Shown piece by piece: positions 1 through 7,085 of a stretch of DNA of 39,994 nucleotides; positions within the stretch are counted from its first letter, which is position 1; each line of letters begins with the position of its first letter. Origin of the DNA: an uncultured Verrucomicrobiales bacterium (lineage in GTDB: Bacteria > Verrucomicrobiota > Verrucomicrobiia > Verrucomicrobiales > Akkermansiaceae). The stretch spans positions 1-39,994 of the forward strand of contig CAMQZC010000025.1 of the NCBI GenBank assembly GCA_947039485.1, read 5' to 3'. The notes under the pieces were generated by a model. The model had not been told where the DNA came from and did not search any database. It worked only from the letters and a program-made list of their open reading frames with translations. The translations under genes were made by a program, and so were the position numbers.

Positions 1-126
1 TTCCTCGGTCATGACAAATTTATGTTGAGTAGTTATGATACTCGAAAGATCTATATCTGAACTTAGCTCTTTCGCCGCAAGTGTTGGTACGAGGGCGATG
101 GAGAAATAGAGTAACTTGAATTTCAT
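1..126 (-). CDS. Small secreted protein, C-terminus beyond the window
   Basis: An open frame of 42 codons runs from an ATG at 126 to the window edge without a stop. Residues 1-18 read as a signal peptide: Lys at 2 and 4, a hydrophobic stretch LLYFSIALVP, and a likely cleavage site after TLAA. The mature part starts KELSSDIDLSS. It lies 67 bp downstream of the HExxH-motif gene on the same strand. The small secreted gene at 4647-5000 lies 66 bp downstream of a truncated paralogue of that gene, so the pair looks like a repeated two-gene module. The family is not recognised. The signal peptide is seen in the sequence; the partnership is inferred. Confidence 0.6.
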   Translation of the reverse strand, partial: MKFKLLYFSIALVPTLAAKELSSDIDLSSIITTQHKFVMTEE

Positions 127-193
127 ACTGCTATGGTAATTGTACGCTGAAGATATGTCAAGATACTTTTTGAGCATAGAGTCAGCAATATCA

Positions 194-2311
194 TTAAGCT
201 AAATATACTCGCTCTCCTAAATCTTTATCTTCTGAGCGATTTGCCTGAAGAAATATATCGTTGCTATCTAGCCATTTTTCGAATTTTTCACGGCAATTAA
301 AATGGTATGCTTTACTTGATGTAATTACATTCAGAATGGTGCGTAGCTCTGGGGATAAGTTTTGTTGTCGTTTTGGGTCTTTTTCATTATAAATTTTTAG
401 CAACTTATCGAGATTTGCATGGATTGATTCATATGAACTGAGCTCTTCATGGTGCTTTTGGATATCAGCTTTCTTTTCTTCAAAATAATCCCTACATTTG
501 TTGTGTGTAGCATCAATATATCGCATTCGATCATAGGCTATAAAGATGATTTTTACGTCTCTAGGTAGTTTTGATCGGATGGCAACCATTTCCTCGGCTT
601 TGTTAAATCTATTCCAAAGCGCCATATACAGATCTTGGAAATCATCTGAATTTTTGATTATATGACCATCAAGATGGTCATATACGAAGCGTTTCAATGC
701 ATGTGCGGTATTGAGCATTTCCTTAATCTTCGCTGAATGCATCTGGCTATCAGCTCCTGGCGTATGCGTGTGCTCTCTATCAATTGTTAAGTATGAACTG
801 GGTGTAAGCGTATGAAATACTTCATGTAGCACAACCTGAGATGAGGAATACAAATCTTGAGTGGTTTTGCGTACATACTCATCAATGGTCATTTTAGCTG
901 CGATTTGTTTTCCATTACTATCTTTTATGGCAGGCATTCCCATATCGTTATCTCCACCATCTACCGAATTGGCGTATCTATATCTATTAATATACTTATC
1001 TTCAATAGTTTGTGTTTCCATAGGAGAGCCTAGCGCTATAAGGATATCTGTTTCCCTTGATATCCTATCTCGTATAGCAGGTAGTTGGCAAGCAGGGATT
1101 CCTTTCTCTGAGAGAAATTTTAGAATTTGAGCATCATCACTTGTGTCCTTCTTTGGATTGATCGTTTTTAGATCACCTTTTCTCGCCGATAATTTATTAG
1201 TGCTGTTATTATAATCATTTAACTCAGCCTTTGATATCTCTCTAATCGTATTCCTTGGTAAATCAGAGCTAGGTAGATATATTTCGGTGTTTTGATAGTG
1301 ATAGCCTTTAACAATATTTAGAATAGTTTTCATTCGTTCAACTGGTTCCATATCTAAAATCTCATGAGCTTTTTCTTTACCTTTAATGCGGTATAGCATG
1401 GTGAGAGCTTGTAATGGTTCAGCGATTTTAGGCTTTTCGCCATGAGTCATTTTAAATGCTTTAGCAGCATCAAATTTGATTTTATACCAAGAACTAGTTT
1501 CGATGTTAAAATCTGTGGGCGGATCTATAAATTTTTCATCTTTTGTTAATTGGACTTGAGCGATGCCTGCATTTATATAATAGTCTGACCATGATTCAGC
1601 ACCTAAATCTAATTCAGCAAATTTTCTTTTTGCATTTGATTTGAGATTATGTCGCTTAACTTTTATATCAAAATTAGATTTTGGCGCAGTAGATTTTTCA
1701 TCAGGCGTCTTGAATCTATCTAGATATGAATTGAAATATAATAAATCCTCCTGCAGTTTACGATGTTGACTTGCTACTCGTAATTCCTCTGAGTTGTGGT
1801 AATTATGACCAACCGCCTCAATCAGAGCATTTCCTAATGCTTCGTTTTTTATGTTTTCTTCTTCTTCTGTGAGGGGGGCATTACTAGAATGCGTGGTATT
1901 AGTACGTTGCCGCTCTTCACTTCCTGCTTCTATATGTTGATTGCTATCTATCAGCTTAGCTCCCTGTTGGATATTATCTTGAGGATTTTGGCTATTTTGA
2001 TTAACTTTAGCTACCGACTCACTCTTTATCTCTGCTGGTACAGGTTTAGATGCTAAGATATCCTTTGCTTCTCGTTCTAGTTTTGCTGATAATGGCTTTG
2101 CTTGAGCTACTGGTACTTTTCCTTTCGTCAGTTCAAAGGCTTTTTTCATTCTTTCAAGCGGAGGAGAGTTGATAATAAGCCTGTATAAGTCTTCATCTAC
2201 TTCTTGTGCGAGGATACGAAGGCGGTCGTAAGCAACAGGACTATTCGCCTTGATTCGCTCTTCCATATCTGCTTTGTCAAGACTCTCTTCTCTTTTTCGG
2301 GCAGATGCCAT
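194..2311 (-). CDS. Large HExxH-motif protein (putative zinc metallopeptidase), C-terminal part
   Basis: This 705-residue protein is not a family I recognise. Residues 1-200 are charged, Gln/Ser/Asn-rich and probably disordered. Residues 496-500 read HEVFH in the context VVLHEVFHTLTP, which fits the zinc-binding HExxH of zincin peptidases. A third ligand is not clear; His and Glu residues at 513-514 and D521 are candidates. The C-terminal 200 residues are predicted helical and are matched by the broken paralogue at 5067-5629, including the shared stretch NxAHALKRFV. No signal peptide or membrane segment is visible. The frame stays open for 35 codons upstream of the ATG, up to a lone TGA at 2417-2419. 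Beyond that TGA the same frame encodes the 152-residue ORF, so this may be the C-terminal part of one 893-codon gene. Peptidase function is inferred from the motif alone. Confidence 0.7.
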   Translation of the reverse strand: MASARKREESLDKADMEERIKANSPVAYDRLRILAQEVDEDLYRLIINSPPLERMKKAFELTKGKVPVAQAKPLSAKLEREAKDILASKPVPAEIKSESVAKVNQNSQNPQDNIQQGAKLIDSNQHIEAGSEERQRTNTTHSSNAPLTEEEENIKNEALGNALIEAVGHNYHNSEELRVASQHRKLQEDLLYFNSYLDRFKTPDEKSTAPKSNFDIKVKRHNLKSNAKRKFAELDLGAESWSDYYINAGIAQVQLTKDEKFIDPPTDFNIETSSWYKIKFDAAKAFKMTHGEKPKIAEPLQALTMLYRIKGKEKAHEILDMEPVERMKTILNIVKGYHYQNTEIYLPSSDLPRNTIREISKAELNDYNNSTNKLSARKGDLKTINPKKDTSDDAQILKFLSEKGIPACQLPAIRDRISRETDILIALGSPMETQTIEDKYINRYRYANSVDGGDNDMGMPAIKDSNGKQIAAKMTIDEYVRKTTQDLYSSSQVVLHEVFHTLTPSSYLTIDREHTHTPGADSQMHSAKIKEMLNTAHALKRFVYDHLDGHIIKNSDDFQDLYMALWNRFNKAEEMVAIRSKLPRDVKIIFIAYDRMRYIDATHNKCRDYFEEKKADIQKHHEELSSYESIHANLDKLLKIYNEKDPKRQQNLSPELRTILNVITSSKAYHFNCREKFEKWLDSNDIFLQANRSEDKDLGERVYLA

Positions 2312-2416
2312 ATTTTTTAATCTTTGATTATGAGCTATTTGCTGTTGTATAGAGCTGCTGCTTGGTGATGCAATCTTTTGGGTGCTTATCTTTTGTTTTC
2401 TTTCTGCAGCGAGTAG

Positions 2417-2875
2417 TCATGCTGGGCTTGATTCCCATGCTGATCGGATAGACATGGGAGATTTCGGAGCATCTTGAGGAATCATTTGTGTGGAGCTTAA
2501 ACTTTGGGTTGCATTATTGTGAAGCTGCTCGCGTGATGAATCTAGATGATTTCGAAGTTGAGGGGTAAGAGTTGCACTTTTCGTATTGGAATCTAAAGCC
2601 TTTTTTTCCTCCTCAAAGGCAGCATGCATCCCCATTACATAATCGGATTTCTGCTGCATTTTGTCCCAAAACATGTTATTTACTGTGCTTAGTATCCTAT
2701 CCTGTGGTTCAAAGTCATCAGAGAATCCATCAACGAGATCAACAATAAAAGAAGCATCATATTTTTCATCACCTTCTTCTATATTTATTGGATTTGTATA
2801 ATCTGTATCATCGTTATTACTGCGTGTCATGGATGGCTTAGCATCAATTCCTTGTTTGTGGTTTTCTAAAATCAT
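2417..2875 (-). CDS. Acidic hypothetical protein, possibly the N-terminal part of the HExxH gene
   Basis: A 152-residue ORF with no recognised domain. It is rich in Asp, Glu, Asn and Ser with no signal peptide. Residues 40-75 contain the most protein-like segment (YDASFIVDLVDGF, then DRILSTVNNMFWDKMQQ), and the rest looks disordered. Its TGA stop at 2417-2419 is in the same reading frame as the 705-residue HExxH ORF, and the 35 intervening codons contain no other stop. It is therefore either a separate upstream gene or the N-terminal fifth of a gene broken by one nonsense codon. The intervening codons keep the same Gln/Ser-rich composition, which favours one ancestral gene. Confidence 0.55.
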   Translation of the reverse strand: MILENHKQGIDAKPSMTRSNNDDTDYTNPINIEEGDEKYDASFIVDLVDGFSDDFEPQDRILSTVNNMFWDKMQQKSDYVMGMHAAFEEEKKALDSNTKSATLTPQLRNHLDSSREQLHNNATQSLSSTQMIPQDAPKSPMSIRSAWESSPA

Positions 2876-3319
2876 GATAATATGTTAATACATTATGATG
2901 ATTGATTGCAAGCCGCAGGCGAGATAGCATCACCCAGCCCACTCTGGTTTGAATGCCCTTCACTATAAATTATAAAGGAATAGGTCTCAGTCATGAAGTT
3001 CTCTTCACTGATTACTAATGCGCCATCTAGATGCTCGTAAGTATCTCATCTTGCTTGCTATGAGTGTATTGGACGTTATAGTATGTGATCCATTTACTAG
3101 CATTTTTTTTGATTTCTCTAAGTCACTCTCGACCCTGTATGAAATAGTGCTCATATTTACATGTTCTTGCTTGTTGGTTATTAGGTGCATTGAGTGCCAT
3201 TTTGCATGATAGTGATGGTGTTTTAGTGGTGGTTTTGTCAGGGTAATTAGTGTTTTCTGAACTTTTTGGGGTGATCGCGAACTTTTGTTTTGTGGCTCTG
3301 GGTGGAGCATAAAGCAGGC

Positions 3320-3415
3320 TGAAGGGGATATGTAGATTGAGGGCTTCGGGATGTGCTGAGGCTGGGCTTGATGATGAGCGGCTTGGAGTGGGAGGCTGAG
3401 GGGCTGCTGTGATGC
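3320..3415. repeat. Diverged repeat, copy A (partner 6662-6820)
   Basis: This stretch shares ordered blocks with 6662-6820: gaaggg, ttgagggcttc, gattgatg-like, ggcttggagtg, aggctg, and finally an identical 16-mer ggggctgctgtgatgc. Copy B has about 60 extra bases before the last block. Read on the minus strand both encode a Pro/Ser-rich stretch followed by EAL(N/K)LHxPF, so they may be tails of two related, decayed genes. Confidence 0.5.
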
Positions 3416-3423
3416 AAGGTAGA

Positions 3424-3492
3424 CCTTGAACTAAGTTTTTGCGCCTGTGAGGAATGTGCGCAAAATCAAGATGCTTGAACGTTATGGTGTTC
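3424..3492. repeat. Copy of the sequence downstream of tRNA-Val (partner 8431-8500)
   Basis: About 65 bases match 8431-8497 in the same orientation with roughly eight differences, ending in the identical 17-mer gatgcttgaacgttatg. In the partner this 17-mer is one arm plus loop of the tRNA-Val terminator. Here the second arm is replaced by unrelated sequence. This arrangement is what an integration event in the terminator, or a segmental duplication, would leave. Confidence 0.55.
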
Positions 3493-3645
3493 GCCAAGCG
3501 CGTGCAGGTGTCAATTATGTGGAAACTACCTTTTATCAAGGCGTTGCGAACAAAACCGAATAATTCTAGGGTGCCATTCAGTATAAAAATCTATTATTAA
3601 ACATTCAAAATAGTCAAATATGGATTTTATTTACAAGCACCCTAT

Positions 3646-4231
3646 GATTTGATAAAACGATATAAGGCGAAATATCATCTTAAAATCTGTCATTACGCCA
3701 TTATGACGAACCATTTTCATCTAGCAATTGAAGGTGATATTCAAGAGATTTCAGCCTTCGTCAGCGGACTTTCTTCCCGCTATACAATCCATTACCACAA
3801 GTTTTATGATAATGGACACGGCTCAATTTGGCAAGGTCGCTACAAAAGTATACTAGTTCAAAAGGAGCATTAGCTCTCGCGGCTGGGTCGCAACATTGAA
3901 CTCAACCACGTCCGCGCCGGTATGATTGAGCGAAAGGAACTTAGAAGCTATAAATGGAGCTCAGCTCATTATTATTTATCGTGGCAAGTCGGACAAGCTC
4001 ATTAAGCCCCTTAAGCATTCCTACCATAGCTCGTTTGACACATATAATGATGCTTATCAAGAGCTATACGCTCAATATTTGAAAATGCCCTATGAAGAAG
4101 ATTTGAATCTTTTTAGAAATTCGAACAAATCGATTGGCGATGGAAAATTTCTTTCGTCTCAATCTTTGATCTACCCACTCGCATCAAGTTGCGAGTGGGT
4201 AGATCAAACAAAGTCATTAAGAAGGATGTAA
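3646..4231 (+). pseudogene. REP-associated tyrosine transposase (RAYT), copy 1, degenerate
   Basis: This is a relic of a Y1_Tnp-family (IS200-like) transposase. The HUH motif is readable as MTNHFHLAIE, preceded by HLKICHYAI. The frame then hits TAG at 3871-3873 and continues as GRNIELNHVRAGM to TAA at 4003-4005. The C-terminal part (SYHSSFDTYND to GDGKF) is in another frame. The canonical RYIELNPVRAG block, which carries the family's nucleophilic tyrosine, reads RNIELNH here, so the tyrosine is lost. The start region is removed by the 156-bp deletion. The gene is non-functional by at least four lesions. Confidence 0.8.
4165..4208. repeat. Perfect 19-bp-arm palindrome in RAYT copy 1
   Basis: The arm tttgatctacccactcgca (4165-4183) pairs perfectly with 4190-4208 across a 6-base loop, tcaagt. 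It lies at the very end of the transposase coding region. It could be a terminator or a REP-like structure; it has no T-run. The identical structure occurs in copy 2. Confidence 0.8.
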
Positions 4232-4414
4232 TCGACACCGAAAATGCAGATACCTGATTAATTTGGCTTAGTAAATCTAATCAGACCTAACAAGATATCA
4301 AGAGTAATGTTCAATGTCCAGTTGCGCAAGTTAAGAAAAATCCCTATTTAAGTATTTAAGAACTTAAATATATTATGATTATGCTGAATGGCACCTAGAC
4401 TTTTGTATTTTTAG

Positions 4415-4646
4415 TAATAAATGGTGCCAGTCAAGGGAAGTTAACTTGCTCTTGATTTCCGGCAGGATCAGCGTTAAATTAGATGTTATTCACTTGAATC
4501 AAGAAAAATGAGATTTTTGCTTGTTTCAAGGAGCAGTAATCAAAAATAATAAATCAATTTTAAGATCAAAAAGAGCTTATAGCCATCGCTCGATTTTTTC
4601 AGCCTAAAAAAGGCACTTACATTTAGAATCTAGGCACCATTTATTA
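4415..4646. mobile_element. Possible 232-bp non-autonomous element
   Basis: The segment is bounded by a perfect 14-bp inverted repeat, taataaatggtgcc at 4415-4428 and ggcaccatttatta at 4633-4646. It starts 20 bp after the end of RAYT copy 1 and shares its GGTGCC/GGCACC end sequence. Inside there is AT-rich sequence without a gene. It resembles a MITE or REPIN-type cassette, but only one copy is visible. Its right end abuts the stop codon of the next gene. Confidence 0.4.
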
Positions 4647-5000
4647 TTATTTAGCTTTAGTCGATTTTTCAATATCAGATTGAATGTCTTCTAATGCTTT
4701 TTTTTCCTTAGTTATCTCTGCCTCGAGATATTTGATCCGCAATAAAATGTTTTTCTTAGATTTTTGCAGCGTCTCTAAGTCATCTGTAAATGGTTCTCCT
4801 CCTAGACTCATATCTAGACATAGCGAGCTAAAGAGAAGCTGGTCCTCTTTAGAAATATCTTTTATATCAGGCATACATAGTGGAACGGACACATCGCCTC
4901 TTATGCGAAACGGAGGCTCTTTTTCTATATTTTCAGCAAATAAAGTATTACTGAGAGTTGACATCATCGATATAGCTACGAATCTAATAAATATCTTCAT
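4647..5000 (-). CDS. Small secreted coiled-coil protein
   Basis: A hypothetical protein of 117 residues. The start at 5000 is preferred because GGAAGG sits at a good distance upstream; in-frame ATGs lie further up. Residues 1-23 look like a signal peptide (MKIFIR, a hydrophobic core, cleavage near LFAEN). Two cysteines (PLCMP and SSLCLD) could form a disulfide. The last 45 residues are Lys/Glu-rich and predicted coiled coil (LRIKYLEAEITKEKKALED). It sits 66 bp downstream of the truncated HExxH paralogue, mirroring the arrangement at 1-2311. The family is not recognised. An export role is inferred from the leader. Confidence 0.6.
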   Translation of the reverse strand: MKIFIRFVAISMMSTLSNTLFAENIEKEPPFRIRGDVSVPLCMPDIKDISKEDQLLFSSLCLDMSLGGEPFTDDLETLQKSKKNILLRIKYLEAEITKEKKALEDIQSDIEKSTKAK

Positions 5001-5066
5001 CTTCATACCTTCCATTGTAACCATATCAACCATGAAAGCAAGTACAAATGAACCTTGTAACACTGC

Positions 5067-5629
5067 CTATGCTAAAGTTTTATTGTTTTTTTGTGTGGTT
5101 TTCGCTTGCAAGAATATCTGATTATCTTTGAACCATTGATGAAATAGGGGTAAATTGTTTTCAAGATTTTTGATTTGATATGTCCAAAAATGGCGAATAA
5201 TTTTATGTAGCGAATTATCTAGTTGACCTTTTTTATTTTCCGGGTCAGATTGGAAGATTTTGTAATAGTTATGTATTCCTTTAAATATATCATCTAATGT
5301 TTTCAATTCAGGATGTTTTGCTGAATTGAGTCCTGATGTTTGTTAAAGTAATTTTTAGCATCATTTTTAGTTTTTTCTTGTTGATTCATATAATTGTATA
5401 CAGTAAATAAAATACGAGCATCTCTAGGGATCGTTGAGCGAATGCGCGCAGCATGCTCAGATTTATCATAGAGTCGCCAAAGTGTCTGATAGAAAAATTC
5501 AAAATCATCTCCATTTTGCAGTGGTTCTTCGGGGAAGTGTTGGCGCACAAATCTTTTGAGTGCGTGGGCGGCATTGAGTATTTCCGGTGCTTTTGCCGCG
5601 TGAATAGAGGGAGAAACGCCGGGGACTTT
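5067..5629 (-). pseudogene. Truncated, frameshifted paralogue of the HExxH-motif protein
   Basis: Reading from 5629 the frame gives VPGVSPSIHAAK, then EILNAAHALKRFVRQH and a segment with FEFFYQTLWRLYDK and STIPRDARILFTVYNYM. This aligns with the C-terminal region of the 705-residue protein (MHSAKIKEMLNTAHALKRFV, then LYMALWNRFNK and SKLPRDVKIIFIAYDRM). A one-base indel near 5310-5325 moves the remainder (KHPELKTLDDIF, then WFKDNQIFLQA) to another frame. The upstream side stops exactly at the left edge of RAYT copy 2, so everything N-terminal, including the HExxH motif, is missing. No continuation is seen on the far side of the element. Confidence 0.75.
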
Positions 5630-5754
5630 CTAGGGTGCCATTCAGTATAAGAATCTATTATTAAAGATTCAAAATAGTCAAATATGGATTTTATTTACAA
5701 GCACCTTATGATTTGATATCCTTATCTAAAGCCTAAAATAACTCTACCATCAAT

Positions 5755-6451
5755 ATGGGACGCAAAGCTAGAAGCAGAAAACGACAGGGTATTTACCATA
5801 TCTACAATCGTAGTTCAAATAAGATGAGAATTTTTAATTCGGATGAATTAAAACAACACTTCCTTGATTTGATAGAACGATATAATGCGAAATATCATCT
5901 TAAAATTTATCATTACGCCATTATGACGAACCATTTTCATCTAGCAATTGAAGGTGATATTCAAGAGATTTCAGCCTTCGTCAGCGGACTTTCTTCCCGC
6001 TATACAATCCATTACCACAAGTTTTATGATAATGGACACGGCTCAATTTGGCAAGGTCGCTACAAAAGTATACTAGTTCAAAAGGAGCATTAGCTCTCGC
6101 GGCTGGGTCGCAACATTGAACTCAACCACGTCCGCGCCGGTATGATTGAGCGAAAGGAACTTAGAAGCTATAAATGGAGCTCAGCTCATTATTATTTATC
6201 GTGGCAAGTCGGACAAGCTCATTAAGCCCCTTAAGCATTCCTACCATAGCTCGTTTGACACATATAATGATGCTTATCAAGAGCTATACGCTCAATATTT
6301 GAAAATGCCCTATGAAGAAGATTTGAATCTTTTTAGAAATTCGAACAAATCGATTGGCGATGGAAAATTTCTTTCGTCTCAATCTTTGATCTACCCACTC
6401 GCATCAAGTTGCGAGTGGGTAGATCAAACAAAGTCATTAAGAAGGATGTAA
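5755..6451 (+). pseudogene. REP-associated tyrosine transposase (RAYT), copy 2, degenerate
   Basis: The gene starts MGRKARSRKRQGIYHIYNRS, a typical RAYT N-terminus, and carries the HUH motif in MTNHFHLAI. An in-frame TAG follows after 112 codons at 6091-6093. The same frame then reads LSRLGRNIELNHVRAGM up to TAA at 6223. The C-terminal homologous part continues one frame over to 6451, implying a single-base indel near 6210-6222. Reconstructed length is about 230 codons, normal for the family. The expected RYIELNP motif has Asn (aac) in place of the nucleophilic Tyr. All of these lesions are shared with copy 1, so they arose before the two copies parted or were copied by conversion. Confidence 0.8.
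6385..6428. repeat. Perfect 19-bp-arm palindrome in RAYT copy 2
   Basis: Identical in sequence and position to the palindrome in copy 1: arms 6385-6403 and 6410-6428, loop tcaagt. It overlaps the last codons of the transposase. Confidence 0.8.
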
Positions 6452-6614
6452 TCGACACCGAAAATGCTGATACCTGATTAATTTGACTTAGTAAATGTAA
6501 TAAGAGCTAACAAGATACCGAGAGTAATGAATAGTTGAGTAAGTTAAAAAATCCATATTTAAGCATTTAAAAACTTAAATATATTATGATTATGCTGAAT
6601 GGCACCATGCCCAT

Positions 6615-7022
6615 TTAGGTTGCAGTTGGCGTACTTTTGTGGTGGCTTTGTCTGGTGCTTATTGAAGGGATTGTGCAGTTTGAGGGCTTCAGCTTGGGTA
6701 GTTGCTGGGATTGATGGTGAGGGGCTTGGAGTGCTAGGCTGCTTTGTGGGGCTGGGCAAGTTGAAGGGACGCGGCAGTCCGCGCGAGTGCGAGGGCGGGG
6801 GCAGGGGGCTGCTGTGATGCTTGCTGCGTCTGTGCGTGGGATGTAGCCTGTGAGGGAGATGTCGGTCTGGTCATCGTACATGATGATGCCGACTTTCTTT
6901 CCGCGGTAGTCTCTCTGGATTTTGTTGTCGGGCTTGTAGCTCATATCCTGTGATTCGAGGATGATGCCTTGCTGGTCTGCGGCGAGCCCGAATACGCCGA
7001 CTGTTCCGATGATTGTTGCCAT
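6615..7022 (-). pseudogene. Phage-like gene remnant
   Basis: The first 70 residues look like a genuine protein (MATIIGTVGVFGLAAD, then GKKVGIIMYDDQTDISLTGY), with AAGG five bases before the ATG. After ASITAA the translation becomes Pro/Arg/Ser-rich, and a more plausible continuation (PSIPATTQAEALKLHNPF) lies in another frame, so the gene appears frameshifted and truncated. The short, beta-rich N-terminus resembles small tail or structural proteins of prophages, but I cannot name a family. It diverges from the DUF2971 gene. Confidence 0.45.
6662..6820. repeat. Diverged repeat, copy B (partner 3320-3415)
   Basis: It shares ordered blocks with 3320-3415, ending in the identical ggggctgctgtgatgc. 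It contains about 60 bases not present in copy A. It overlaps the degenerate 3' part of the minus-strand phage-like gene. Confidence 0.5.
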
Positions 7023-7085
7023 ATACCTTAGGGGCTTTTGTCAATTTTTCTGGTATATGGGGATGTGTGTGGTATAGTCGAGGGT

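Larger units (their letters stand above)
2876..3565. other. Gene-poor decayed segment
   Basis: No convincing intact gene is present. The minus-strand ORFs here have unusual composition and no start signals. Two repeats can be recognised: a GC-richer stretch (3320-3415) resembling 6662-6820, and a sequence (3424-3492) resembling the region just beyond tRNA-Val. On the plus strand, 3437-3562 is open and ends in TAA with protein-like composition (…MLERYGVRQARAG, then YVETTFYQG). It may be the tail of a lost gene, but no start or family can be assigned. Confidence 0.5.
3570..4395 (+). mobile_element. RAYT-type element, copy 1 (internally deleted)
   Basis: The element is bounded by a perfect 12-bp inverted repeat, ggtgccattcag at 3570-3581 and ctgaatggcacc at 4384-4395. 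It carries a broken Y1-type transposase gene. Compared with copy 2 (5634-6606) it lacks 156 bp between two gatttgata direct repeats, which removes the start codon and about 40 codons. Bases 3690-4247 are identical to 5910-6467, while both ends have diverged. No target-site duplication is obvious. Confidence 0.75.
5634..6606 (+). mobile_element. RAYT-type element, copy 2 (full length)
   Basis: The ends are ggtgccattcag (5634-5645) and ctgaatggcacc (6595-6606), a perfect 12-bp inverted repeat. It carries the complete but inactive transposase reading frame and a 19-bp-arm palindrome. The left end interrupts or borders the HExxH paralogue relic; the right end borders phage-like debris. Bases 5910-6467 are identical to copy 1, although the left and especially the right flanks inside the element have diverged. 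Confidence 0.8.

Noticed and set aside
3005..3310. Minus-strand ORF of 101 codons
   Set aside because: Composition is atypical (Lys/His/Pro/Ser-rich), it overlaps other frames in decayed DNA, and it has no start signal.
3926..4231. 101-residue ORF (and identical one at 6146-6451) as a separate gene
   Set aside because: Its first third is an out-of-frame reading of the RAYT core block; the rest is the frameshifted transposase C-terminus. It is not an independent gene.
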